NCBI GenBank assembly: GCA_026706815.1
Contig: JAPOYA010000044.1
Span: forward strand, 16,788 to 80,787
Reading direction: 5' to 3'
From: Acidimicrobiaceae bacterium
GTDB lineage: Bacteria > Actinomycetota > Acidimicrobiia > Acidimicrobiales > Aldehydirespiratoraceae
DNA length: 64,000 bases
Each line of letters starts with the position of its first letter. Within the stretch, counting starts at the first letter, position 1. The notes beneath the pieces were generated by a model, which worked only from the letters and a program-made list of their open reading frames with translations, searched no databases and had not been told where the DNA came from. Shown here piece by piece: positions 56,581 to 64,000 of the stretch. The position numbers and the translations under genes are program-made.

Positions 56581-57390
56581 ATGGCAAATCCACAACACGA
56601 CCTGTTAGTCGAGCGGGAGGGCCATGCGATGGTTCTCACCATGAACCGTCCCGAGCGTTTCAACGCGATCACCGGGGCGATGTTGATCCGCATGTACGAC
56701 GCCTGCGAGGAGGCGTCCAACGATCCCGAGGTTCGCTGCATCGTCATAACCGGCGCCGGCGGCAACTTCTGTTCAGGGGCCGATCTCAGAGCCATGGCGG
56801 GCGACAGCCGCGAGGGCGACCCGATGGACACTCGGGCGCGCATGGCCACCGACCCCGACATCGTCTACAAGGCCCTGTTCCGCCATTACCGTCCCACCAA
56901 GCCGATAATCGCAGCGGTGGAGGGTGTGGCAATAGCTGGAGGCACAGAGTTGCTCCAGGCGATGGAGATCCGCGTGGCGGGCGAAAGCGCCCGTTTCGGC
57001 GTCAGCGAGGCTCGCTGGTCGCTGTATCCGATGGGCGGTTCCGCGGTGCGACTCCCCCGCCAGATCCCCTACACCCACGCCGCTGAGATCCTGCTCACTG
57101 CCAAACACATCAGCGCTGCAGAAGCCAAGGAGATCGGTCTCGTCGGTCACGTTGTCCCTGACGGCACCGCGCTCGACAAGGCGATGGAGATTGCAGAAGT
57201 GGTTGCCTCCAACGGCCCGCTTGCGACCGCGGCGATCACCCGCACACTGCACGAGTGCGACGGGATGGACCTCGACGAGGCTCTGAGCCACGAGTGGGAC
57301 TACGGGCAGGCTGTTTTCGCGTCCAACGACGCCAAGGAGGGCCCCAAGGCCTTCGCCGAGAAGCGCAGGCCCGACTTCACCGGCACGTGA
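56581..57390 (+). CDS. Enoyl-CoA hydratase/isomerase family protein
   Basis: 269 residues from ATG 56581. Crotonase elements: MNRPERFNAITGAMLI, VITGAGGNFCSGADLRAM, VEGVAIAGGTELLQAMEI and RFGVSEARWSLYPMGG, where the second catalytic Glu is in SEARW. GTELL replaces the more usual GGGxxL. 60 nt after gcvP and 77 nt before the oxidoreductase below. Probably part of a CoA-ester degradation path. Confidence 0.9.
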   Translation: MANPQHDLLVEREGHAMVLTMNRPERFNAITGAMLIRMYDACEEASNDPEVRCIVITGAGGNFCSGADLRAMAGDSREGDPMDTRARMATDPDIVYKALFRHYRPTKPIIAAVEGVAIAGGTELLQAMEIRVAGESARFGVSEARWSLYPMGGSAVRLPRQIPYTHAAEILLTAKHISAAEAKEIGLVGHVVPDGTALDKAMEIAEVVASNGPLATAAITRTLHECDGMDLDEALSHEWDYGQAVFASNDAKEGPKAFAEKRRPDFTGT

Positions 57391-57427
57391 CCTTGCGCCC
57401 GTGTCTGCCGTCCCCTAGATTTCGTTT

Positions 57428-57443
57428 TTAGAACTTGTTCTAA
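57428..57443 (+). promoter_or_regulatory. KstR-like TetR operator
   Basis: TTAGAAC-TT-GTTCTAA is a perfect 7-bp inverted repeat with a 2-nt centre, 24 nt before the oxidoreductase ATG 57468. It matches the known KstR consensus TNNAACNNGTTNNA exactly. KstR represses cholesterol genes in mycobacteria; here the regulator gene is not in the window, so the link is inferred. Confidence 0.6.
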
Positions 57444-57467
57444 TTATCCTCATCAGGAGAAAACACA

Positions 57468-58673
57468 ATGGAGTTTGGCCTCTTCTTCAACGGGTACCTG
57501 CCCGGCCCGGCCGCGCACGACGCCGAAGCCGAGCATCTGATGCTCATGCGTGAAGCCGAATACGCCGTGCATGCCGACAAATTCAACTGGAAATACGCCT
57601 GGTGCGGCGAACACCACTGCCTCACCGAGTACAGCCACATGTCCGCCCCCTATCCCTTCATGGGATACGTAGCGGCGAAGACCGACCGAATCCACCTCGG
57701 CTCGGCCATCACTTCGTTCCCCACGACCAAAGAGCATCCGGTCCGCTTGGCCGAGCGCGCCGCGACGATGGACCACCTGACCGAGGGCCGCTTCGAGTTC
57801 GGCACCGGACGCGGCGCGGGCTCCCACGAGGTCGCGACCTTCAACGGCACCGTGCTGTCGGAAACCAAGGCCATGTGGGATGAGGTCGCCCATGAGATTC
57901 CCCGCATGTGGGAGCAGAAGGACTACAGCCACGACGGCGAGCACTTCTCGGTGCCCACACCGCACAACATCCTCCCCAAGCCCTACGGCAGAGGGCACCC
58001 GCCGATCTGGGTGGCCTGCGGCAATCCCGCGACCTTCGCCAAGGCCGGGGGCCACGGCATCGGGGCGATCGCCTTCAACTTCGAACCGATCCACAACTTG
58101 AAGGGACGAGTGGAGGCCTACAAGGAGGCGTCCGAGGGCGTCACCGACCAGATAGGCCAGTTCCAGAACAACAACGTGATGATGACCAACGCCGTCATCT
58201 GCCTCGAAGACAGGGAGGAAGCCCGAACCATGGCCAAGCGCAACGTCCGCGGCTACCGCGTCACGATGGTCAACATGTACCACGACTCGATGCCCAAGAG
58301 CCCCGACGCGGTCGTCTGGCCGAATACCCTGCAGCGCCCGCCGATGGACGACGAGACGCTCGACATGGCCATCAAGGGCGGCTACCTGCTGTGCGGCAAT
58401 CCCGAAGAGGTATGCGAGCAGGTCGCGGCCTACCAGGACGTCGGATGCGACCAGGTGTGCTTCGGCACCCCCGACGAGGGCTACACGCACGAGCAGACCC
58501 TCGAGATGATCGAGGTGTTCGGCAAGCACGTCATCCCCGAGTTCGACAAGGATCCCGTCCACTCGACCACCCGCTACCGCGAGACGGCCCAACCCCAGTT
58601 CCCCGTGTTCAACGGCGAAGTCGACCCGATCGTCGACAATGCCGCGCCTCCACCCTTTCCCGTCTCGGTCTGA
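57468..58673 (+). CDS. Luciferase-like (LLM class) flavin-dependent oxidoreductase
   Basis: 401 residues from ATG 57468, with AGGAG 7 nt upstream. TIM-barrel bacterial-luciferase fold: WKYAWCGEHHCLTEYSHMS, LGSAITSFPTTKEHPVRLAERAATMDHLTEGRFEFGTGRGAG, and KPYGRGHPPIWVACGNPATF. FMN is the expected cofactor. Behind the KstR-like site, so induced with steroid or isoprenoid-type substrates is plausible. Confidence 0.92.
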   Translation: MEFGLFFNGYLPGPAAHDAEAEHLMLMREAEYAVHADKFNWKYAWCGEHHCLTEYSHMSAPYPFMGYVAAKTDRIHLGSAITSFPTTKEHPVRLAERAATMDHLTEGRFEFGTGRGAGSHEVATFNGTVLSETKAMWDEVAHEIPRMWEQKDYSHDGEHFSVPTPHNILPKPYGRGHPPIWVACGNPATFAKAGGHGIGAIAFNFEPIHNLKGRVEAYKEASEGVTDQIGQFQNNNVMMTNAVICLEDREEARTMAKRNVRGYRVTMVNMYHDSMPKSPDAVVWPNTLQRPPMDDETLDMAIKGGYLLCGNPEEVCEQVAAYQDVGCDQVCFGTPDEGYTHEQTLEMIEVFGKHVIPEFDKDPVHSTTRYRETAQPQFPVFNGEVDPIVDNAAPPPFPVSV

Positions 58674-58710
58674 GGGCGGAGATTTCCGCCGTCGCTGCTA
58701 GAACGTTCCG

Positions 58711-59499
58711 ATGGAAAACTCCCCAATGAGAAACACCGAGGCGAAGTTCAAGGCCGGAATCCAGATTCAGCCCCAAGGGGTGAGCGTTTCAGAGATGCGC
58801 GCCGCGGCCAGGGCTGCCGATGAGATGGGCGCCGACTCCATCTGGATCTGGGACCACTTCTATCCCCTGTTCGGCGACCCTGATGCGACCCACTTCGAAG
58901 CCTGGACTCTGCTCTCGGCCATGGCGGCAGAAACTTCGAGGGCGCAGCTCGGCACACTCGTGTCGGGCAACACCTACCGGAATCCGGAGTTGCTCGCCGA
59001 CATGGCCCGCACCCTCGACCATGTCAGCGGCGGACGCATGTATCTCGGGGTGGGAGCGGGCTGGTTCGAGCGCGACTACACCGAGTACGGCTACGAATTC
59101 GGGACCGTCGGCAGCCGGCTGCGCCAACTTGAAGCCGATCTGCCGCGAATGAAGGACCGCCTCGGCAAGCTCAATCCGCCGCCGGTGGGCAGGATGCCTG
59201 TCCTGATCGGGGGCAGCGGCGAGAAGGTGACACTGCGACTCGTCGCCGAGCACGCGGATGCATGGAACGCCTTCGGTCCGCCAGAGAACTTCGGGCGGCT
59301 CTCGGGCATCCTCGACGACTGGTGCGCGAAAGTCGGTCGCGACCCCTCCGAGATCGAGCGAACGGTTGCGGTCTTCCCCAACGACGTGGACGACATCGGG
59401 CGCTATACCGATGCGGGCGCGGACCATGTCATCGTGATGAGCGGGGGGCCGTTCGACTTGGCGCCTCTGCAGGCGCTCATTGACCAACGCGATTCCTAG
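58711..59499 (+). CDS. LLM class F420-dependent oxidoreductase
   Basis: 262 residues from ATG 58711 (ATG 58726 is an alternative). TIM barrel with ADEMGADSIWIWDHFYPLF, LGTLVSGNTYRNPELLADMARTLDHVSGGRMYLGVGAGWFERDYTEYG and PVLIGGSGEK, the pattern of the F420-dependent subgroup. Reads as a short paralogue class of the previous gene. An 8-bp palindrome GAACGTTC at 58701-58708 touches the start region. Confidence 0.88.
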   Translation: MENSPMRNTEAKFKAGIQIQPQGVSVSEMRAAARAADEMGADSIWIWDHFYPLFGDPDATHFEAWTLLSAMAAETSRAQLGTLVSGNTYRNPELLADMARTLDHVSGGRMYLGVGAGWFERDYTEYGYEFGTVGSRLRQLEADLPRMKDRLGKLNPPPVGRMPVLIGGSGEKVTLRLVAEHADAWNAFGPPENFGRLSGILDDWCAKVGRDPSEIERTVAVFPNDVDDIGRYTDAGADHVIVMSGGPFDLAPLQALIDQRDS

Positions 59500-59518
59500 C
59501 CTTCAGGTTGTCTCGCCT

Positions 59519-61939
59519 TCAGGTTGCCTCAAGATCGCCGACAGTTCCCTCAGAGACAATTCCAGGGAAACCCCACAGTTTCGTCGTCAAACCCCAGCAT
59601 TCGACCCGGCCGTCTTCGCGCAACCCGCAGGAACGATAGTCACCTGCTGAAATCGCTGAGAACTGGCCGGCGGGCGCATTCGATTCCCCGTAGTCGTTCG
59701 ACCCCCAGCACTCGGCAGCGCCGCTGCGGAGGATCCCGCACGCATGGGCGACGCCCGCAGAGATGGCGTTGAACCGCTCTTCGGGCACGCCCGACTCGAC
59801 AGCCCGGAGACCCAGCCGCGGATCAGCGGCAGTCCAGCATTCGACGGCGCCGCCCGAAAGGATCCCGCAGGAGTACCTGCCTCCCGCCGATACCGACGTG
59901 AAGCGGCTTTCGGGAACATCCCACCAGCCGTGGCCCAGAGTGTCCTCACAACCCTGTGGTCCGCACCAATAACTGCCCGTCTGCCCCCAGCATTCGACCC
60001 GGCCGTCGTCTCGCAAGCCGCACCAGTGCCCCTCACCAGATGACAAGGCTCTGAAGACGCCCTCGGGAAGAACTTCCGGCGCCTGGCTATCGACAATGAC
60101 GTCGGCTCCCCGTCCCCAGCATCTGGCGACTCCGTCTTCGCGCAGCCCGCACCACTGCCAGTTGGACAGGTCTCCTCCTGAGACGGCAGTGAACTCACCG
60201 GAGGGCGGGTCCTGCCACAAAGAACTCACGGTGCATTTCAAAGCGCCGTTCTCGAGTATCCCGCAAACATTGTCGTCGCCTGCGGCAACCGCCGTGAACG
60301 CGCCTTGGAGCGCTTCCAGTTTCGGGCCCGAGCCCCGGTCGCCCCAACAGACCGCAGCCCCCTCGCTGAGAACACCACATGCCGCGCGTCCCTTTGCGGA
60401 CACCGCTGTGTAGCTTCCTTCCGGCGCCGCTGCCGGCCCGCCGGCGCTGCTGTACCAGCATTCGACCGAAGCGTCCACACGCAGCCCGCAGGTGAAGCCG
60501 CTGCCGGCGGCGATATCGGTGAACACGCTTCTAGGCGCGAATTCATGCCCGTCGGTGTTGTGGGCGGATGTGGACCAACACTCGGCTGTGCCGTTCACTC
60601 GCAACCCGCACACATGATCACTCTGCTGGGAAATGGCCGTGAACACGCCTTCAGGCACGTTGCGCTGCATCGGCGCTTCCCGATAGCCCCACCCCCAGCA
60701 CTGGACGACTCCGTAATCCCGCAGTCCGCAGGCCTGAGTCCCGTCAACAGCTTCAAAGGCCACGAAACGACCCGCTGGCGGTGTGCTGTCCCAGTCCGCG
60801 CTGGGTTGCCAGCGCGGACTGCTCCAGCACTCGGGCTTCCCATCGATCCGCAATCCGCATGTCAGACTCGAAGCTCCTGCTGAGATCGTGGTGAACCGGC
60901 CGGCGGGCGGGTCGACCCCAGCGGCCCCCGAGCCCCAGCAGGCGACCTCGCCGCTCTCGCGGATTCCGCACACGTGGATTGCGCCTACTGAGATCGCGGT
61001 GAAGATGCCGTCGGGCACGTCCAATTGACGATTTCCAGAGTTGCCCCAACACCTGACAGTCCCGTCGGTCAGAATCCCGCACGAGACCAGACCCCTTGCC
61101 GACACGGCCGTGAACCGGGCGTTGGGCGCGCTGCTCTGGCCCGACTTGTTGTTGCCCCAGCAATCGACAACGTCGTTGAAACGTAGGCCGCACAGATGAT
61201 CGTCGCCTGCTGCGAGTGAGATCAGAGGTGCCGACGATGGATCGCAATATGGCGTTCGACGGTCGACGGTGACGGCAGGTTTGCCGCTGTAACGGTATAG
61301 GAACGTCACAAGCTGAGCGCGGTTCAACGCCAGGCCCGGGGAGAACTCGGTGGCAGAAGTACCGGTGGTGACACCAGTGGAAAACAGCCAAGACACCGCG
61401 TCTTCTTGCCAACCAGCGTGAACATCGGCGAATGGATGGGGCTCGGCAGGCTTTGGCTCTCCGGCCAAGCGCCATAGGAACGTCGCAATATGGCCGCGAT
61501 TGAGGGGTTCGGTCGGGGCGAACGTCGTTTCAGAAGTACCGGTGGTGACACCAGTCGAAGACAGCCAAGACACCGCGTCGTTCTGGGTCGGGTCCAACAC
61601 ATCGGCGAAGGAGTGCGCGTCCGCTTGCGGCGATCCCTGCATGCGCCACAACGCCATCGCTGCATCACCCCGGGTGACTGGAGACTCGGGCCAAAAACAT
61701 GCATCTGCATCGACAATGCCCTCGTCAGCCGCCCATTGAACAGCCTCGGTGTAATAGTGACCGTCGTCGACGTCTCCGAATCCCGCCACCCCTGCCGCGG
61801 TCCGAGGCGACAAAGTCGTCAATGCTGCTAGCAGCGCTGTTAGCAGCCCGATCACCAACCCCGTGGCGACAAAACCGGAAACGCTGAACCGATTGGGCTG
61901 CTTGACGTTCTTGATGCTCAGAGAGGAGTTCATCGACAA
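59519..61939 (-). CDS. SLH-domain and 14-repeat RCC1-like surface protein
   Basis: 806 residues from ATG 61939. An N-terminal membrane or signal segment (about 24-43, SGFVATGLVIGLLTALLAAL) precedes three SLH modules at about 53-110, 110-170 and 170-225 (FADV/AVSWLSSTGVTTGTS pattern). From about 236 to the end 14 RCC1-like blades follow, each with a CGLR or CGIL start and ECWG end; 14 blades suit two seven-bladed propellers. Almost every blade has two cysteines 10 residues apart, so an in-blade disulfide is likely. Such a protein would be anchored at the cell surface; ligand unknown. BLIP-II of Streptomyces is a single-propeller relative. Confidence 0.85.
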   Translation of the reverse strand: MSMNSSLSIKNVKQPNRFSVSGFVATGLVIGLLTALLAALTTLSPRTAAGVAGFGDVDDGHYYTEAVQWAADEGIVDADACFWPESPVTRGDAAMALWRMQGSPQADAHSFADVLDPTQNDAVSWLSSTGVTTGTSETTFAPTEPLNRGHIATFLWRLAGEPKPAEPHPFADVHAGWQEDAVSWLFSTGVTTGTSATEFSPGLALNRAQLVTFLYRYSGKPAVTVDRRTPYCDPSSAPLISLAAGDDHLCGLRFNDVVDCWGNNKSGQSSAPNARFTAVSARGLVSCGILTDGTVRCWGNSGNRQLDVPDGIFTAISVGAIHVCGIRESGEVACWGSGAAGVDPPAGRFTTISAGASSLTCGLRIDGKPECWSSPRWQPSADWDSTPPAGRFVAFEAVDGTQACGLRDYGVVQCWGWGYREAPMQRNVPEGVFTAISQQSDHVCGLRVNGTAECWSTSAHNTDGHEFAPRSVFTDIAAGSGFTCGLRVDASVECWYSSAGGPAAAPEGSYTAVSAKGRAACGVLSEGAAVCWGDRGSGPKLEALQGAFTAVAAGDDNVCGILENGALKCTVSSLWQDPPSGEFTAVSGGDLSNWQWCGLREDGVARCWGRGADVIVDSQAPEVLPEGVFRALSSGEGHWCGLRDDGRVECWGQTGSYWCGPQGCEDTLGHGWWDVPESRFTSVSAGGRYSCGILSGGAVECWTAADPRLGLRAVESGVPEERFNAISAGVAHACGILRSGAAECWGSNDYGESNAPAGQFSAISAGDYRSCGLREDGRVECWGLTTKLWGFPGIVSEGTVGDLEAT

Positions 61940-62038
61940 CGGTCCAATCCTGATCCCAATCCTGTATCTCCGGTATCTGCGAACACAGCTCCGAATCGTA
62001 TCATTCTTTCAAGTTCTTCAAGGGTGCCGCTTTGTCCG

Positions 62039-63085
62039 CTAGCTGGGGATCCGCCATGAGTCGAGTTCTTCTCGGATCTGGCGGCGGGTGTCGTCGGGAG
62101 CGAGCGAAACCTCGAGTGCGAGCTGCTGCATCGCCCACAGCCGCTCAATGCCGACGCCGTGGTTGTCGTGGGCGAGTTGCAACTCCTCGTTGAGCGTGAC
62201 GTCGAAATACGCCGGGTCGTCGGTGTTGAGCGTGACGCGCAGACCACTCGACAGAAGGTCCGGCAGGCAATGGGACTCGTGGGAGTCCGCCAGCCCCAGC
62301 TTGACGTTGGACGTCGGGCACACCTCGAGGGGAATCCGGCGTTCGATGAGCAGATCCACAACCGAGCTGTCCTCGAGGCATCGCACTCCGTGCCCGATGC
62401 GGATTGCCCCAAGGCTCTCAACCGCTCCGCGCACGCTCTGGGGGCCTTCCGTCTCTCCGGCGTGCGGGACTGCCGGAAGGCCCGCGGCACGAGCCGATTT
62501 GAATTGCCCGGCGAACGCCTCAGGGGGAAATCCGCTTTCGAGACCCCCGAGCCCGAGAGCCACGATGCCGTCGGGCGCGAGCGGTCCGAGTACGAAGTCG
62601 AGCGTCTCAGTGGAATCCGCCGGCTCCATGTTCCTGGGGATATCGCAGATCCACGACAGTTCAACGCCGTGTTCGCAGCGGGCTAGACGACGCCCCTCGT
62701 TCAATCCCTCGGCATACGCCTGGTAGGGGATTGCGCGAGCCTGATGATGCCAGGGCGTGGTGGTGACCTCCGCGTAGCGGACGTTCTGCGCGGCCAGTTC
62801 CGCGGCCAGTCGAACAGTCGCCTCACAGAAGTCCTGTTCGGTCCGCAGCACGTCCAGGCCTGTGCAGAACAGTTCTATGAAGTCTGAGAAGTCGTCAAAG
62901 GCGTACAGACTGCGCAGTGCCTCTGGTGATCCACAGGCAAGTTCGATGCTGTTCCGCTCGGCTAGGTCGAAAATGGTCTCCGCTCGAAGCGAGCCTTCAA
63001 AATGAAGGTGCAACTCGACTTTCGGCATCGCCGCGATCTGCTCTGAGATTTCTGGCACAGTTGGTTCCCTCGAATGCATCCTCAA
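62039..63085 (-). CDS. add: Adenosine deaminase family protein
   Basis: 348 residues from ATG 63085. Zinc and catalytic motifs: ELHLHFEGSL (His-x-His), HAGETEGPQSV (His and Glu), GHGVRCLED and TLNTDDPAYFDV (Asp pair). Deaminates adenosine or a related purine; adenine or aminodeoxyfutalosine substrates are possible for the family. Isolated gene with no purine neighbours. Gaps on both sides (61940-62038 and 63086-63148) have no gene. Confidence 0.9.
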   Translation of the reverse strand: MRMHSREPTVPEISEQIAAMPKVELHLHFEGSLRAETIFDLAERNSIELACGSPEALRSLYAFDDFSDFIELFCTGLDVLRTEQDFCEATVRLAAELAAQNVRYAEVTTTPWHHQARAIPYQAYAEGLNEGRRLARCEHGVELSWICDIPRNMEPADSTETLDFVLGPLAPDGIVALGLGGLESGFPPEAFAGQFKSARAAGLPAVPHAGETEGPQSVRGAVESLGAIRIGHGVRCLEDSSVVDLLIERRIPLEVCPTSNVKLGLADSHESHCLPDLLSSGLRVTLNTDDPAYFDVTLNEELQLAHDNHGVGIERLWAMQQLALEVSLAPDDTRRQIREELDSWRIPS

Positions 63086-63148
63086 GCGGCAATTCTCGAC
63101 GGACTCTATCCGTTCAGGGCAGAACGGCTCAGCGGTGCCCGATCAGGG

Positions 63149-63780
63149 TCAGAGAGCGGTGATCGGGGTGATCTTCACGCTGTCGGGGCGGGTGTATGCG
63201 TAGCCGACGGCGGTGATCACGACGAGCGCTGCGAGGTTTCCCGACGCGGGAGGGCTCGACCTTTTGCCTCAGACGGAGAAGCGACTTTGGCAGCGGCTTC
63301 AACGGCTTCGGCGCCGCCCAATTTGACCTCCACGGCTGTCCAGCGCCCCTCGGGCAACTCGACGATGGCGTCCGTCTCAAGTCCTGTGGCGTCGCGGAAA
63401 TGATAAGCGTTCCCGTCCAGCGGCTGAGCCAGAATGCGCAGATCGCGCACGACCAGCGACTCGAAGAGAAGCCGAGAGTGGAAGTGTCCGCCATCAGCCG
63501 GACGGGATCCGCTCCCAGGGCGGCCGCCGCGAGAGACGGGTCCGCGAGGTGTCTTTTGGCGGCTTTGCGCAACTGCGCCCTCGAGCGCAGACGCACAGAC
63601 CAAGCCGGTTGGTCTTCGAGCACGAACAGGCGCCGGAGCGTGGTCAAGTAGTCGCTGACTGTATGCCGGTGGACCGACAGTGATTCAGTGTCGGCAGCCA
63701 GTGTGGCGCCGCGGGCCTCCCCACGCGGTGTTGCGGGCCAAAGCGCACAGGAGCCTCTCCACGCCGGCGGGATTGTGCGG
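63149..63780 (-). pseudogene. Frameshifted DUF4143 family ATPase, 3' part
   Basis: At least four reading-frame segments of one protein are visible on the minus strand: VERLLCALARNTA, then SDYLTTLRRLFVLEDQPAW to ALGADPVRLMAD, then ESLVVRDLRILAQPLDGNAY to WTAVEVKLG, and finally ALVVITAVGYAYTRPDSVKI with the stop at 63149-63151. Together they are the C-terminal half of the AAA-ATPase/DUF4143 family. Frame breaks near 63735, 63490 and 63260 indicate decay. The N-terminal ATPase part is missing. Confidence 0.75.
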
Positions 63781-63784
63781 ACTG

Positions 63785-63853
63785 CTAGTCGTTGTCTTTG
63801 ATGGTGATGGTGGCGTTTTGGGGGTTGGTGATGGTGGTTTGAAAGGTTTCGTC
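63785..63853 (-). pseudogene. Calx-beta domain fragment
   Basis: The minus strand reads AREADETFQTTITNPQNATI and ends in TIKDND before a TAG at 63785-63787. This is the usual end of a Calx-beta domain (DETF...NP.NATI...DND). No start or complete domain is present up to the window edge; 63854-64000 shows nothing else that I can support. Confidence 0.55.
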
Positions 63854-64000
63854 GGCTTCTCTAGCGCCTCGATGCGGCAAGCGGATACCGCGGGCTGGCC
63901 GGTGTTGTGTTCGCCGTTCGGGGCATCCGGGGGGGAAGCCGGTAACCGGCGCAGAAGGCGTCCGGCGATTCTCTTCTATTTGCCCAGCACTTCAGATTCG

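Noticed and set aside
58701..58708. KstR-type site before the second luciferase-like gene
   Set aside because: GAACGTTC lacks the two-base centre and outer bases of the KstR consensus, so I treat it as a chance palindrome.

Overview
The window looks like a chromosomal segment of a high-GC actinobacterium, most plausibly of the class Acidimicrobiia. Three things support this. The block polA, rpsA, coaE, uvrB, uvrA, uvrC, rapZ, gap, pgk, tpiA, secG, with a PdtaR-type ANTAR regulator close by, joins two gene blocks that are also conserved in mycobacteria. There are F420-type (luciferase-like) oxidoreductases and a DUF222/HNH gene. There is abundant acyl-CoA, P450 and steroid/isoprenoid-style catabolism. 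The species assignment is inference; no rRNA is present.

Layout. 1-6.5 kb (minus strand): a catabolic run with an acyl-CoA dehydrogenase, a CaiB-type CoA transferase, an alpha/beta hydrolase with an extra N-terminal domain, an FAD aromatic hydroxylase and a DUF1330-like protein cut by the window edge. A tRNA-Leu(GAG) lies 22 nt upstream of the acyl-CoA dehydrogenase. 6.8-14 kb: a truncated acyl-CoA ligase remnant, a TetR regulator and a divergent, tightly overlapping operon (maleylpyruvate-isomerase-like protein, P450, two MaoC hydratases, a malyl/citramalyl-CoA-type lyase, aldehyde dehydrogenase, SDR). 14.1-14.8 kb: a MazEF toxin-antitoxin pair with a palindromic operator touching the antitoxin start codon.

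14.9-33.9 kb (minus strand): housekeeping genes, namely secG, glycolytic tpiA-pgk-gap, rapZ (directly next to gap, with yvcK and whiA absent), uvrC, uvrA, uvrB, coaE, rpsA and polA. A two-gene module is inserted between uvrB and coaE. It encodes a predicted PD-(D/E)XK/winged-helix protein and an AbiEii-like nucleotidyltransferase, behind an AT-rich 23-bp-armed inverted repeat. 34-36.3 kb: a degenerating secreted serine protease locus beside a membrane-anchored protein that resembles only the protease pro-region, then an ISL3 transposase relic.

36.5-42.8 kb (minus strand): an ANTAR response regulator, a coiled-coil protein, and a cobalamin operon (btuF, btuC, btuD, cobO, cobQ) behind a cobalamin riboswitch. 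43-44.7 kb: a DUF222/HNH gene, tRNA-Leu(CAA) and a small membrane peptide. 44.9-49.9 kb: the type II fatty-acid synthesis cluster fabD-fabH-fabG-acpP-fabF with convergent fabZ, then an HU gene. 50.1-59.5 kb: further CoA-ester catabolism (enoyl-CoA hydratase, Ltp2-like thiolase fold and DUF35 OB-fold partner; another enoyl-CoA hydratase; two luciferase-like oxidoreductases, one behind a KstR-type operator), with a CPBP membrane protease and gcvP between them. 59.5-64 kb: a large SLH plus 14-repeat RCC1 surface protein, adenosine deaminase, a frameshifted DUF4143 ATPase pseudogene and a Calx-beta fragment.

A recurrent feature is short tandem duplication at gene boundaries (about 3.8, 19.1, 21.1, 28.8, 40.3, 44.3 and 52.1 kb), several copying start or stop regions. 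All calls come from reading the sequence; no database search was run.
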